Notes: generated from the letters alone by a model not told the origin. Positions 45,016-54,567 are shown, numbered from the stretch's first letter. The stretch: 64,000 bases of DNA from JAIBBV01 sp044347745 (GCA_044347745.1 JBIKUD010000013.1:1-64000); one strand, 5' to 3'. Numbers and translations: made by a program.

Positions 45016-45297
45016 TCAATGATAATCCACAATTTCAACTTCAAATGCGTCTCGATCTTGCCATCTGAAACATACCCGCCATTGGTCATTAATTCTGATA
45101 CTCCACTGGCCACTGCGAGCGCCATGTAACTTCTCCAGTCGATTTGCAGGCGGCACTCGTAAATCGACAATAGAAATTGCCCGATGAATCATTCGGAGCT
45201 TCCGAAGAGCAACTTGCTGAATATTTGGAGGGAATTTCCTGGAACGATCAAGACCAAATATTCGGGCTGTCTCCTTACATCGAAAGCTTCTTATCAT
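45016..45297 (-). CDS. higB: HigB-type RelE-superfamily mRNA interferase
   Basis: A 93-residue HigB/GraT toxin: IRSFRCKETARIFGL, then RKLRMIHRAISIVDLRVPPANRLEKLHG and the active-site end QWSIRINDQWRVCFRW. Toxin-before-antitoxin order is typical of higBA. The pair sits as a single unit between elements C and D. Confidence 0.87.
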   Translation of the reverse strand: MIRSFRCKETARIFGLDRSRKFPPNIQQVALRKLRMIHRAISIVDLRVPPANRLEKLHGARSGQWSIRINDQWRVCFRWQDRDAFEVEIVDYH

Positions 45298-45309
45298 CTT
45301 ATAAGCCTA

Positions 45310-45324
45310 TAACGGAGCGCGTTA
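45310..45324. promoter_or_regulatory. candidate higBA operator
   Basis: TAACG and CGTTA are inverted half-sites 5 bases apart, 13 bases upstream of the higB start, where HigA would autoregulate. AACG/CGTT palindromes are common at higBA promoters. Confidence 0.45.
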
Positions 45325-45360
45325 AACGTCAAGCAGCTAATTAGTGGCGGAATACCGAAA

Positions 45361-45492
45361 TGCAGGACACCCAAAAAGTTCCTTATTCCCTCCAAAACTA
45401 CTTTAACCCTTTTAAATTGGTTTCGTTCGAAAGTTCAATGGATTAGGGGGCCCGTAGGGTGGCGCTGTGGAGGGTGGGACGCACCAGAGAGG
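45361..45492 (-). repeat. 130-bp element, copy D
   Basis: Opens with GGACACCCAAAAAG and closes with GGTGGCGCTGTGGAGGGTGG then GACGCACC. The core CTACTTTAACCCTTT is shared with copy C. It lies 146 bases from the stop of the exporter ATPase gene. Confidence 0.75.
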
Positions 45493-45637
45493 CAGGGGCG
45501 GAACGGAGTCATCGGGCGCGGATGCGGTGGGAACGGTGAGTTTCCTTAGAGGCTTGGGTGGCAGCAGCGCAGTGCTGTGAGAGTCGATCATTGCGCTACT
45601 TACTATTGGCAATTGCTGCAAATACCACCAATACAAC

Positions 45638-46309
45638 TTATTGAACCTTGCCATCGACGATTTTAATGACTCGATCAGCTTGGCTGGCAAATTGCACATC
45701 GTGTGTTACTACCACCACTGCTTTATTCGAGCGTCGTGAAAGATCTTTTAAAAGATCCTGAACTCGTTCACTTGCCGCGGTATCCAGATTTCCTGTCGGC
45801 TCGTCGGCAAGAATCAAGCTTGGATCATTTCCCAAGGCACGCGCGATGGCGACTCGCTGACTTTGCCCTCCAGAGAGCTGTTTCGGCAGTTTATGGGCAT
45901 GTTCAAGTAAGCCAAGCTCAGACAGCAGGTGTTCTGCACGTTCGCGAATTTCGATTGGGCTTAGCCGCTTTAGCCGCTGCATTGGAATCATCACATTTTC
46001 GAGAGCAGTAAACTCAGGAAGTAAAAAGTGGAATTGAAATACAAACCCGATTTCTGAAAGACGTGTATCAGCTAAGTGGTCCTCGCTCAGGCTCGAGATA
46101 TCAACGCCATGCAATCGAACAGTTCCAGAACTTGGCAGATCGAGCAGGCCCATTAAATAAAGTAATGAGGACTTCCCCGAGCCGCTCGGTCCAGTAATTA
46201 CAACAAATTCATTGCGCTGAATTGAGACGCTGGCGTTACTTACCAACGTCACAGGAACCTCGCTGTCGAGGCGTCGTGTAAGGTTGCATGCTTCCAGAAG
46301 CGCAGTCAC
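45638..46309 (-). CDS. ABC exporter ATP-binding protein, MacB/LolD-like
   Basis: A 223-residue ATPase with Walker A GPSGSGKSS, Q-loop, signature LSGGQSQR, Walker B LILADEPTGNLD and H-loop VTHD. The GTG start overlaps the stop that ends the full-length permease reading frame (TAGTG), showing tight coupling. It works with the permease and adaptor encoded upstream. Confidence 0.9.
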   Translation of the reverse strand: MTALLEACNLTRRLDSEVPVTLVSNASVSIQRNEFVVITGPSGSGKSSLLYLMGLLDLPSSGTVRLHGVDISSLSEDHLADTRLSEIGFVFQFHFLLPEFTALENVMIPMQRLKRLSPIEIRERAEHLLSELGLLEHAHKLPKQLSGGQSQRVAIARALGNDPSLILADEPTGNLDTAASERVQDLLKDLSRRSNKAVVVVTHDVQFASQADRVIKIVDGKVQ

Positions 46310-46431
46310 TATTGCCCTCCTCGCAAAATCTGCACTGGTTGTACACGAGAAGCTTTTCTGGCAGGCAAAAACGCAGCAAGGACGGCGGCAATCATGGCGA
46401 ATGCTGCGGCAATGGCAAATTGTGGCCAGTG
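46309..46431 (-). pseudogene. C-terminal remainder of the FtsX permease after an in-frame TAG
   Basis: Forty codons continue in the same frame after the TAG at 46432-46434: HWPQFAIAAAFAMIAAVLAA, then FLPARKASRVQPVQILRGG. This is the final helix and LPARKASR motif that ends MacB/LolC permeases. The frame stops at 46309-46311, overlapping the ATPase start, so this was the original gene end. Confidence 0.75.
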
Positions 46432-47553
46432 CTAGCTGATAGGCATTTGAATAATTTCACTACCTCCAGGAGGCTTAAAGCGAATCTGCATGAGAATCGT
46501 CATAAGGGCGCTGCCAAAAGGTATCCCGACCAGATTGCCAAGTATTCCGAGAATTACACCCTGGAATAAAAAAATCTTCTCAATATCGCGAGCATAAAAT
46601 CCCATCGATTTTAAAATTGCTATATCGCGATGCTTTTCCATCACGATGGTTGATATGACATTGAAGATTCCAAATGCTGCAACAATAAGCACGGCGCTTA
46701 CAACAGTGTACATGATGATATTCCTAATCATCAGAGTGTTCATGATGTCTTCTGAAGCTTCTTGCCATGAAATACTCTTGTAGCCTACTGAACTCTCGAT
46801 CTCTTTTGCCATCTGCAATGCTTCACGAGGATCAGGAACTTTGATGATAATATTGTTGATACGATTGGCTCGATTGAGCAGAGCTTGGACACGTTTGAGT
46901 GTCAGGAAGGTTTGTCGCTCGTCGAAATCCGATCGACCGGTGCGAAAAATGCCAACAATTTTAAACGTTCGTAACTGGCCTATCGGCGACGCGACGGTCA
47001 AATTATCCCCCATACCAAGCGATAGGCGTCGTACCAGCTCCTCTCCTACAATGATCCCGTCGGGGTTAGAAATGAGCTCGTCGACTGAGCCATTAATCAT
47101 GTAGTTGTTGATGGTCGAGACATCTTTGATCTCATTTGGATGCATGCCGTACAGCGTGATGCCATGATCTCGCCCAGCGTATGTCACGACAGCCTGTCCA
47201 GTTAGGACGGGGGATGCTACGACACCTTTATGTTTTCGTATGTTATTGAGAATTCGATCAAAGCCACGGATGCCGCGAAATTCGTTAACAGGTTTTACGC
47301 TATCAATTTGAACCGCCGCGTGCGGATATAGTTGAGTAAGTGGCTGGCGGCGAGGGTCTCTATACTCGTCTACTATAGTTATGTGAGGGGTGTTGTCGAC
47401 CAGGCGGCGGATAAAATCCGTTTCAGACCCTTGCATTAGCCCAGAAATTGCAAGAAAAAATGCCACCCCAAGCACTATGCCTAGCATCGACACGAAGCTT
47501 TGACGCTTTCTCGCCAGAAGATGCTTCAAGGCTATCGAGATAATAAGTGGCAT
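46432..47553 (-). CDS. FtsX-family permease, interrupted before its last helix
   Basis: A 373-residue product with an N-terminal helix, a periplasmic MacB_PCD-like domain and two of the usual three C-terminal helices (MIRNIIMYTVVSAVLIVAAF, VILGILGNLVGIPFG). It ends at an in-frame TAG, and the missing last helix is encoded directly after it. The product is probably non-functional unless the stop is read through, suppressed or a sequencing error. The start ATG overlaps the adaptor stop (TAATG). Confidence 0.8.
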   Translation of the reverse strand: MPLIISIALKHLLARKRQSFVSMLGIVLGVAFFLAISGLMQGSETDFIRRLVDNTPHITIVDEYRDPRRQPLTQLYPHAAVQIDSVKPVNEFRGIRGFDRILNNIRKHKGVVASPVLTGQAVVTYAGRDHGITLYGMHPNEIKDVSTINNYMINGSVDELISNPDGIIVGEELVRRLSLGMGDNLTVASPIGQLRTFKIVGIFRTGRSDFDERQTFLTLKRVQALLNRANRINNIIIKVPDPREALQMAKEIESSVGYKSISWQEASEDIMNTLMIRNIIMYTVVSAVLIVAAFGIFNVISTIVMEKHRDIAILKSMGFYARDIEKIFLFQGVILGILGNLVGIPFGSALMTILMQIRFKPPGGSEIIQMPIS

Positions 47554-48524
47554 TACCGTCCTTGTTCGATAAGATTGGTGCGAACTCGGGTGCCGCTTTT
47601 CAATTTCTTATCAGGAACAAGCACGATCATATCCTGCAGGCCAATCCCCTCAATAACTTCGATTTTTTCCGAACCACTCGTGCCCAGTTTCACAGCAGAA
47701 CGCTCCAATTTCGAATCGACTACTCGCAGTACTTGCCCATTAATTACTGCCGAGCTTGGAATTAGGAGCGCGTCACTTTTTTCGCTGACTATAATGTTTG
47801 TCTCAGCAGTCATGCCAATCTGAAGTGGGGTGTTCTCTGTAAATTCAATTCGAACTCTATAACTTCTAGCGATCGGATCTCCCTTGGGAGTGATGCTCTT
47901 CACCTTTGCCTTGAATACTTGTCCTGGAAAGGCGTCGGCGCGAACAACAACAATTTGGTCGACTTTCACCAGAGTGATGTCCTCTTCGTCGACTTCAGCG
48001 CTAATGCGAAGCGGTGAAGCCACCGAGATCCAAAAAACTGGCTGATTAGCCGGAATTAACTGCCCAATTTCTCCATCTCGCCGAATAATGTGTCCGTCTG
48101 CCGGCGCCATTAAATTTAGAAAACCGGATTGAGCTTGAGCTTCAGCGACAGCAGCCTTGGCTATTTCCCAGTCGGATTTAGAGCGCTCATATGCCTGGCG
48201 TGAGATCGCCTTTTTGCTCAGCAGCTCGTCATGTCGCTCGAAGTCAGCGCGCGCAAAAGCTTCTTTGGCGCGCGCTGAAGCCAGCGAGCTTTGCATATCT
48301 TCGCTCTCGAGCTCTGCTAGAATGCTATCTTTGACAACATCGTTGCCTTCATCTGAGTTCAGCTTTTTTAGTCGTGCCATTACTCGAGCAGCTATTGGCA
48401 TCATGATAGCTGCTTCTACGGTACCTGTAGCATAAACAGCTCGTATCGCAGTTCCTATAGTTGGCTGGACGACGTCTACGTTTGGAGCTCTGAATACGAG
48501 CAATACTAGCACTGCCAGTAGCAA
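47553..48524 (-). CDS. periplasmic adaptor protein, HlyD/MacA-like
   Basis: A 323-residue membrane-fusion protein: N-terminal anchor helix, lipoyl-like halves around VMARLKKLNSDEGNDVVKDS and LMAPADGHIIRRDGEIGQLI, a coiled-coil hairpin (about 75-130) and beta-barrel and membrane-proximal domains. The only start in frame is TTG at 48524, which truncates the expected cytoplasmic part; in-frame sequence upstream (SRFSIRIRLFGFASL) looks coding but has no ATG, GTG or TTG. The 3' end overlaps the permease start. Confidence 0.8.
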   Translation of the reverse strand: MLLAVLVLLVFRAPNVDVVQPTIGTAIRAVYATGTVEAAIMMPIAARVMARLKKLNSDEGNDVVKDSILAELESEDMQSSLASARAKEAFARADFERHDELLSKKAISRQAYERSKSDWEIAKAAVAEAQAQSGFLNLMAPADGHIIRRDGEIGQLIPANQPVFWISVASPLRISAEVDEEDITLVKVDQIVVVRADAFPGQVFKAKVKSITPKGDPIARSYRVRIEFTENTPLQIGMTAETNIIVSEKSDALLIPSSAVINGQVLRVVDSKLERSAVKLGTSGSEKIEVIEGIGLQDMIVLVPDKKLKSGTRVRTNLIEQGR

Positions 48525-49202
48525 GAGAGATGCAAAGCCAAAAAGTCTAATGCGAATAGAAAATCGGGAATATTGCGGCTTGGTGTCATTGACAAAAATT
48601 TACCAAATATCTCAGTATGTAATGGTATTAGAAGGTTAACGCAGAATTAGCACAGTTGAAACAGCGCGATGAGGTCTGGCTACCCTTAGTCGAGCCACTA
48701 GCAGGTGATTCTGCCATAAAGAACCTAAAGCGGCATGACTGTAAGACTCTGTCCTCAATCTAGAGCTTAGAGCCCTAATCTTTGCTACCAATTTGGGGCA
48801 CAACCGCAGCTTCCTGCCCTGTGAGCATCCGCTCTAGATTGCACCGGCCATATATACTGAGCGCAGTTTGAATTTCCGCTTTTACCACTGAGTTTGCATC
48901 GCGAAGTATATCGCGCAGGCGAAGCCGTAGCCAGCAACAAATATACCGCTCACCTCAAGTCTACGGTGGATAAATACGGAAATTTAAATCGTGAGCGGTA
49001 TAATCACGCCGCCGCTCTACGCAACTTCAAAAAAGTCAAACTAAAAAACTTACCATTCGGCAATTAACGCACTGTTATCAGCCAGATGAGTTTGTTTCGG
49101 GGACTGCCTCAAGCCAGGATTCAGCCATGGTATAATCTTTGCATGCTCAAGAGAGTGCATAGTCAGGTCGATATCATGTCAGTCGGTGGCTGTTGTAGGT
49201 GT
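48525..49202. other. intergenic stretch with small inverted repeats
   Basis: About 680 bases between the adaptor and the giant secreted gene. No gene is supported. It contains the 12-bp inverted repeat at 48942-49002 and a CATCGCGAAGTATAT block at 48898-48912 that recur after the giant gene. Confidence 0.5.
48898..49002. repeat. inverted-repeat unit 5' of the giant gene
   Basis: TATACCGCTCAC (48942-48953) and GTGAGCGGTATA (48991-49002) are perfect inverted arms. The right half, AATACGGAAATTTAAATCGT and the following arm, occurs again at about 54225-54253. CATCGCGAAGTATAT at 48898 matches 54054-54068. Confidence 0.65.
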
Positions 49203-52200
49203 ATGGTGGATAGATCAGTTTTTCGGCTTCTATGGGTATCCCTGCGTGCAGCGCTCTCCGTTGTTGCATTGCTTGCCGCCATCCCTGCGATAAGCGTAAA
49301 TGCCTTTGCTCAGGGCCCAGGCTTTCCTAATGTGCCTCAAGTTCCCGGTACAAAACTGAGTCCAGTTTTTGTCAATACAGCAGGCCGCCTTGCTGTATTG
49401 GCCTATCACCAAGGTTATTTGGTTGCTAACCCAGAAGGTCCAGGCAGCATGCCTGGCTCTGACTTTTTATCTCAGCAATGTAATATTTCAAACCCTGCAA
49501 ATCCTATCTGTACAGTCATTAACGGCATGGGAGTAAACGCGGCTGTTGCCGCTCATGGATACTGGCAGCAAGGCACTTCCCTCGTTGGATTTAATGGTTC
49601 ATACAGCATGGGGTACACACTTAATTCTGCAACGAATTTATTTGTACCTGTTGATCAAAATAGTCAGAACACTGTCTATTATTATCAGGGCCAAAATGGC
49701 CAGTGGCCTGGGCGTGGGCTCCTCTTTCAGCCGTGGCATACGCAACAATGGTGGACATATGGACCATCAAACCATCTTGCAAAACTTTATAAACAGAATC
49801 AGGAACTCGCCTCTTGGGATCACATAGGACTTACAGGAGTGGCCGGACATCCATTTTTAGTTGGAAATATTCTTTATTTCGCATCCGACCAGAGCCGCAG
49901 CGGTATAGCGGCTTACGATATCACTCCAAGTTTGCTTAGTCCTGGCACACCACCGCAATTGATTAGCGTGCTCAATGCCCCAGTGGGCGGGTATTGGCCA
50001 GAAATTTGGGGTGGCAATGGTCGCTTGCTTATTGTTTTTCCGAATCGTGGCAACGGGCATTACTTTGTTGCGGACGTAACAGACCCGGCTAATATGTTTG
50101 TTGTTACAGAGCGAGAACTCGGCGCGGGAGATCTTGCGTATGCCCAGTTCCAAGATAACTTTCTCTTTATGGATCGCTACAAAATTGACATGAGCAATAA
50201 TTTCTCGACTACGCTCACGTTTGATGTTGCGGGAAATAACGCTGATATGGGGCAATTTGTGCTACCGATAGGCAATCTTGTTGCTGCAGGTGGTTCTGGT
50301 CCAGCACAAGGAGTATCTATTTGGGCTCATCAAGCCGCTCCTGATACGCGTGGGCCGTACGTTGGTTACCATATTCCCCTTTCTGGCCAAACTCACTACC
50401 CAGTAGGTGCTCCTATTTCAATCTTGATTCATGAGACGCTTCGCTCAGAAACAATTATTAACGGCAGCACGGTCATGGTGCGTCCGCTCAATAATGGAGT
50501 ACCTGGTAGTCCGATTGCAGCACGTATTGTTCTAGCGTTTAACGATATTTTGACGATTACCCCAGATGCCCCGCTTGCTCAGAATACTACCTACGAGGTA
50601 TCGCTTCCCGCTGGCGGAATTCGCGATGCTGCGAACAATGGAATGGAGGGCTATAGCTTCCAGTTTTCAACTGGCTCAAGTTTAGGTGCGGGCGCAAACA
50701 CGGCGCCCACTATCAACTCTTTTGTTGCCCAGCCTTATCCAATCGCCCCTGGCCAGACAGCAACATTTACCTTTTCAGCTACCGACGCACAGGGCGGCGC
50801 ACTCCAATACAAGGTGCTCTTCGGTGATGGGACAGCAGATACGGGTTGGCAATCAAGTACCAACATACAGCATACATATAACACGGCAGGCCATTATGAT
50901 GCTGTATTGTCGGTGCGTGATCCACAAGGTGCTGTGTCGACTCAGCGAATGACTGTGACTGTAATCATTACACCAAGTGGCGCGCGCCCAACTAACTCAA
51001 GCAGTATAGCCTACGATTCGCTAAATGACGTGACGTGGGTTGTAAATCCAGACTCGAATTCAATTAGCAAAATTGCAGCAAATAATAGTGTGCAGGAGAT
51101 TATTCTTGGTCAAGATGCTCAGCCACGCTCGGTGGCACTTGATAGCCAGCGCAACGCATGGGTCACCTGTCATGGGAACGATAGTATCGCTGTATTAAGT
51201 TCAAGTGGCAGCATAATCCAGACTATTATGCTCGATTATGGCAGTCAGCCATTTGGTATCGCCGCTAATCCGGCAGGCACTGCCATGTTTGTAACGCTTT
51301 ATGGTAAAGGGCGATTGCTGCGTTACAATGCATCTAGTCGTATACAAACCGCGGCACTTGATTTGGGGCCAACACCTCGTGCCATCGCTATTAACGGGCA
51401 GGGCACTCGTGCCTATGTTACTCGATTTATTTCACCGGATCATCGCGGCGAAGTTTGGCAGGTAGATACTTCAACTGGTCTCACACTGCTCAGCACTATA
51501 GCTCTCAGAAAAGATATCAACACGGTAGAGAACGCAAGTAGTGGACGAGGTCTGCCAAACTATCTGGCTGCTATTGCAATCCAACCAAATGGGGCCCGCG
51601 CCTGGGTAGCATCGAATCAGGCAAACATCGATCGGGGATTATTTAAGAGCGGCAGTGACCACAACCAAGATAGCACGCAACGCGCTATTATTTCACTTAT
51701 TGATTTGAATACGGGACTAGAGATTCAGGCTGCGCGCATTGATAAAGACAACGGAGATTCGCCATCAGCGGTACTTTTTTCACCGCTCGGCGATTACGCT
51801 TTTGTTGCCCTACAAGGTAACAATAATGTAGTTGCTTACGACGCACTTGTCCCGCCCGAGACGTATCCGGCACTTGTTCCAGTGCGCGAGAGTTTTGGCA
51901 CTGGGCTAGCTCCGCAAGGCCTAGCTTTCGATTCATCTCGACTCATACTTCTTGTGCAGAATTTTATGGGGCGTAGTGTCAGTAAGCTTGATTCAGCAAA
52001 TTTCTTGGCTGGCAGCTCGTCAAACGTGACGACGAGCACGATAGTAACTACGAATGCAGAAACACTTTCGCCATCTGTGCTGCAAGGTAAGCGCATTTTC
52101 TATAACGCTTCAGACACCGGTGGGCCGTTTGGTACTAATCGTATGAGCGGAGAGGGATACCTCTCCTGCGCAAGCTGCCATATTGATGGCGGGCAGGACG

Positions 52201-53966
52201 GCAGAGTTTGGGATTTTACAGGGCGTGGCGAAGGATTGCGCAATACAACCGATCTGCGTGGGCGCGGTGGTATGAACCACGGGCTCGTCCACTGGAGTGG
52301 TAACTTTGACGAGATCCAAGATTTTGAGAATGATATTCGCAATATCTTTGGTGGTGCAGGCTTCATGAGTGACTCAGACTTTGTGGCAACATCTGCGCCA
52401 TTAGGACCGCAAAAAGCAGGGCGCAGTGCTGACCTTGATGCGTTAGCAGCCTATGTGAGCTCGCTCGGCACAAATTCGTATCCGCGTAGCCCGCACCGAA
52501 CAGCGCAAGGTTTGCGTACAGCTGCGGCTGAACGCGGATTAAATGTATTGGTAAACACGCAATGTTTATCTTGCCATGCTCTTTGGCGACTGACTGATAG
52601 CACTGCGCCGCTTCCGACGCTGCACGATGTAGGCAGTATGACTTCTGCCTCCGGAATGCGCCTAGGTGCGCCGCTTCCTGGTATTGACACGCCAACGCTT
52701 TACGGACTCTTTGCTACCGCCCCTTATTTTCATGACGGGTCTGCTGCAACGCTCGAGCAAGTCTTCGAGGGTGGGGGAGGTCTAAGAATTCAGGCCGAGG
52801 ATGCAAGTCAACTAGTCAATGCGAATGCATCAGCACTGCAATATGGCGGAACAGCGCATGAGGGGTTTACGGTCTCATGCGGCCCTGGTCCAAGCGAGTG
52901 CCGGCTTGTGTTTAACAACCTCCCTGGTGGGCCTGGAGGGAGTAGCTTTCTTACGATTCGCTACTCTTCGATGAGTAATGGTCTTAGCACTGTGGTGCGA
53001 GTCAATGGCGTGGATCAAACTGTGGCTTTACCGCTAACCGCTAATAACCCCGGCTGGAGCCCGAATGCCTATGCTACGGTAACCGTGCCGGTCACACTCG
53101 CTGCGGGCAATAGTAATGTGATTCAACTTATCCCAGCCATTTCTTGGGGTGCTTTCCCCTATGCCTTTGACGAAATAATGCTACGAAACCCCAGCCACTT
53201 GGCTTCAGCTCAAAGTCATCGCCAGGTTTTGAGTCTTTCCCCCGGTGACCGCAGCGATCTGATTAGGCTCCTAATCGAAATAGATGGTAATGATGATCCG
53301 AGTGAGGGACAACCAAACCCAACCCCAGGCCCAACATTAACCCCCACAAGAACTCCGACGGCAACTCATACTGCGGTGGCCACGGCTACGCGAACCCCGA
53401 CCAGGACGCCAACGAGAACGCCTACTGCTACAAACACAGCGGTGGTGACAGCAACACCGACAAGAACACCGACAGCTACCAGTACTGCAGCAACAACATC
53501 AACCCCTACCAGAACGCCAACGAGAACGCCTACTGCTACTAGTACCTTAGCCGTAACTGCCACGCCTACGTGGACGCCGACAAGAACTCCTACACCAACG
53601 GCTACTGCGACACCGGATGTATTTACGACTCCAGCCGGGGGTATTGAGGAGCCTACGCCTACTCCTACGCCAAGCGTAAGTGCGACCCCAAGTGCTACCC
53701 CGACGCCGAACCTTGAGCAGGCACGAATCAAACTATATAAGAGAAAAGGCAGCATACGAGCCATTATGAGTGCGGGTGGCGTGGAGTATCGCATTTTCTT
53801 ACAATCAAAATACGGAAAAATCGTGCGGGCGAGATCGTTAAAGCCAGTATCGCCGCTCATTAGACTCTCGCGTGGAGCTTGGAAATTGGCGTATCGGCGC
53901 TGTGGGGTGGTTGGAGAAATATCATCCTGTTCTGCGCTATCACCGTTGGCGCGCTTTAAATTCTAG
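49203..53966 (+). CDS. giant secreted multidomain cytochrome c / beta-propeller / CBM protein
   Basis: About 1587 residues with a signal peptide (LLWVSLRAALSVVALLAA, cleavage near NAFAQ). Domains in order: a beta-rich N-terminal region; an SbsA-type Ig domain (about 397-492); a PKD domain (about 499-589, FGDGTADTGW, HTYNTAGHYDAVLSVRD); a YVTN-like beta-propeller (about 596-936); a di-haem cytochrome c part with CASCH at about 989 and CLSCH at about 1121; a CBM6/35-like domain (about 1196-1336) inserted before the final cytochrome helix; a Thr-Pro linker (about 1368-1510); and a small C-terminal domain. ATG 49203 precedes the signal peptide; ATG at 49086 is an alternative. Confidence 0.8.
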   Translation: MVDRSVFRLLWVSLRAALSVVALLAAIPAISVNAFAQGPGFPNVPQVPGTKLSPVFVNTAGRLAVLAYHQGYLVANPEGPGSMPGSDFLSQQCNISNPANPICTVINGMGVNAAVAAHGYWQQGTSLVGFNGSYSMGYTLNSATNLFVPVDQNSQNTVYYYQGQNGQWPGRGLLFQPWHTQQWWTYGPSNHLAKLYKQNQELASWDHIGLTGVAGHPFLVGNILYFASDQSRSGIAAYDITPSLLSPGTPPQLISVLNAPVGGYWPEIWGGNGRLLIVFPNRGNGHYFVADVTDPANMFVVTERELGAGDLAYAQFQDNFLFMDRYKIDMSNNFSTTLTFDVAGNNADMGQFVLPIGNLVAAGGSGPAQGVSIWAHQAAPDTRGPYVGYHIPLSGQTHYPVGAPISILIHETLRSETIINGSTVMVRPLNNGVPGSPIAARIVLAFNDILTITPDAPLAQNTTYEVSLPAGGIRDAANNGMEGYSFQFSTGSSLGAGANTAPTINSFVAQPYPIAPGQTATFTFSATDAQGGALQYKVLFGDGTADTGWQSSTNIQHTYNTAGHYDAVLSVRDPQGAVSTQRMTVTVIITPSGARPTNSSSIAYDSLNDVTWVVNPDSNSISKIAANNSVQEIILGQDAQPRSVALDSQRNAWVTCHGNDSIAVLSSSGSIIQTIMLDYGSQPFGIAANPAGTAMFVTLYGKGRLLRYNASSRIQTAALDLGPTPRAIAINGQGTRAYVTRFISPDHRGEVWQVDTSTGLTLLSTIALRKDINTVENASSGRGLPNYLAAIAIQPNGARAWVASNQANIDRGLFKSGSDHNQDSTQRAIISLIDLNTGLEIQAARIDKDNGDSPSAVLFSPLGDYAFVALQGNNNVVAYDALVPPETYPALVPVRESFGTGLAPQGLAFDSSRLILLVQNFMGRSVSKLDSANFLAGSSSNVTTSTIVTTNAETLSPSVLQGKRIFYNASDTGGPFGTNRMSGEGYLSCASCHIDGGQDGRVWDFTGRGEGLRNTTDLRGRGGMNHGLVHWSGNFDEIQDFENDIRNIFGGAGFMSDSDFVATSAPLGPQKAGRSADLDALAAYVSSLGTNSYPRSPHRTAQGLRTAAAERGLNVLVNTQCLSCHALWRLTDSTAPLPTLHDVGSMTSASGMRLGAPLPGIDTPTLYGLFATAPYFHDGSAATLEQVFEGGGGLRIQAEDASQLVNANASALQYGGTAHEGFTVSCGPGPSECRLVFNNLPGGPGGSSFLTIRYSSMSNGLSTVVRVNGVDQTVALPLTANNPGWSPNAYATVTVPVTLAAGNSNVIQLIPAISWGAFPYAFDEIMLRNPSHLASAQSHRQVLSLSPGDRSDLIRLLIEIDGNDDPSEGQPNPTPGPTLTPTRTPTATHTAVATATRTPTRTPTRTPTATNTAVVTATPTRTPTATSTAATTSTPTRTPTRTPTATSTLAVTATPTWTPTRTPTPTATATPDVFTTPAGGIEEPTPTPTPSVSATPSATPTPNLEQARIKLYKRKGSIRAIMSAGGVEYRIFLQSKYGKIVRARSLKPVSPLIRLSRGAWKLAYRRCGVVGEISSCSALSPLARFKF

Positions 53967-54053
53967 GCAGGCTTACTTTGCTGCGAATTCACAAAAATTA
54001 TTTTGGCGTCCTGGAGCACTTGGTACTTCGGATCGCCGATGCTACTGACCTTT

Positions 54054-54266
54054 CATCGCGAAGTATATAGCGAGCCAGTTTTATCTCACTGCGCTCACCG
54101 GGCTCTTTGTTTAATTTCTCTAAACAATCGAACAAACGCTATCTTCAATGTAAATACTTAGCGTGGTTTAAATATTCGGGCTGCAAAATTCACAATGAGT
54201 GCATGCGGGCAGTGAGGGGGGCTAAATACGGAAATTTAAATCGTGAGCGGTATATACTTCGCGATG
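54054..54266. repeat. 213-bp unit with 16-bp terminal inverted repeats
   Basis: CATCGCGAAGTATATA (54054-54069) and TATATACTTCGCGATG (54251-54266) are perfect inverted repeats bounding a non-coding interior, a MITE-like layout. The interior shares AATACGGAAATTTAAATCGT with the unit 5' of the giant gene. Confidence 0.65.
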
Positions 54267-54423
54267 GAAAGTCGGTGGTAGACAAATTGCTACTTACACC
54301 TCGTTTGCCCCATCTCAGATGGAAGTTTTGCCGAAATCCTTTCTCCGTTGCGCGCTACCTTAGGACGCTGGTCGGTCGAGGTGGTGCTGGGATAGCTCCC
54401 AACTCTTACTTTTTGCAATTTAA

Positions 54424-54457
54424 TGATAAAAAAATGACCGGCTTACACCGGTCATTT
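54424..54457 (-). terminator. intrinsic terminator, minus strand
   Basis: AAATGACCGG and CCGGTCATTT pair perfectly around 6 bases; read on the minus strand the stem is followed by seven T. It lies about 100 bases past the end of the BrnTA-like pair, beyond the attC-like site. Confidence 0.8.
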
Positions 54458-54504
54458 CAACACCGCCACTACGGCTACAACAACACAAACTCTGGGCGAT
54501 AGCG

Positions 54505-54567
54505 CGGATTCGTTCAACGGTAGAAATGTGCCGCCGCGAAGCGGTCGGCGCCATTTATTTTTTAGAC
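54505..54567 (-). other. attC-like recombination site 3' of the brnTA pair
   Basis: On the minus strand an R''-like GTCTAAA overlaps the end of the antitoxin gene, followed by GGCGCCGACCGCTTCGCGG and a GCGGCAC arm, and ends in GTTGAAC, which fits the attC R' consensus GTTRRRY. The CCGCTTCGCGG centre is characteristic of integron attC sites. It lies 3' of the gene, as expected for a cassette. Confidence 0.55.

Larger units (their letters stand above)
53967..54500. other. gene-free stretch after the giant gene
   Basis: No convincing gene. A plus-strand open frame at 54107-54502 runs through the repeats and has no family features. The stretch holds an inverted-repeat unit and a minus-strand terminator, listed separately. 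Confidence 0.5.

Noticed and set aside
53366..53860. A minus-strand open frame rich in Val and Gly opposite the giant gene
   Set aside because: It is the complement of the Thr-Pro repeat codons and has no independent features.
54107..54502. A 131-codon plus-strand frame after the giant gene
   Set aside because: It crosses the inverted-repeat unit and the terminator, has no ribosome binding site and no family features.
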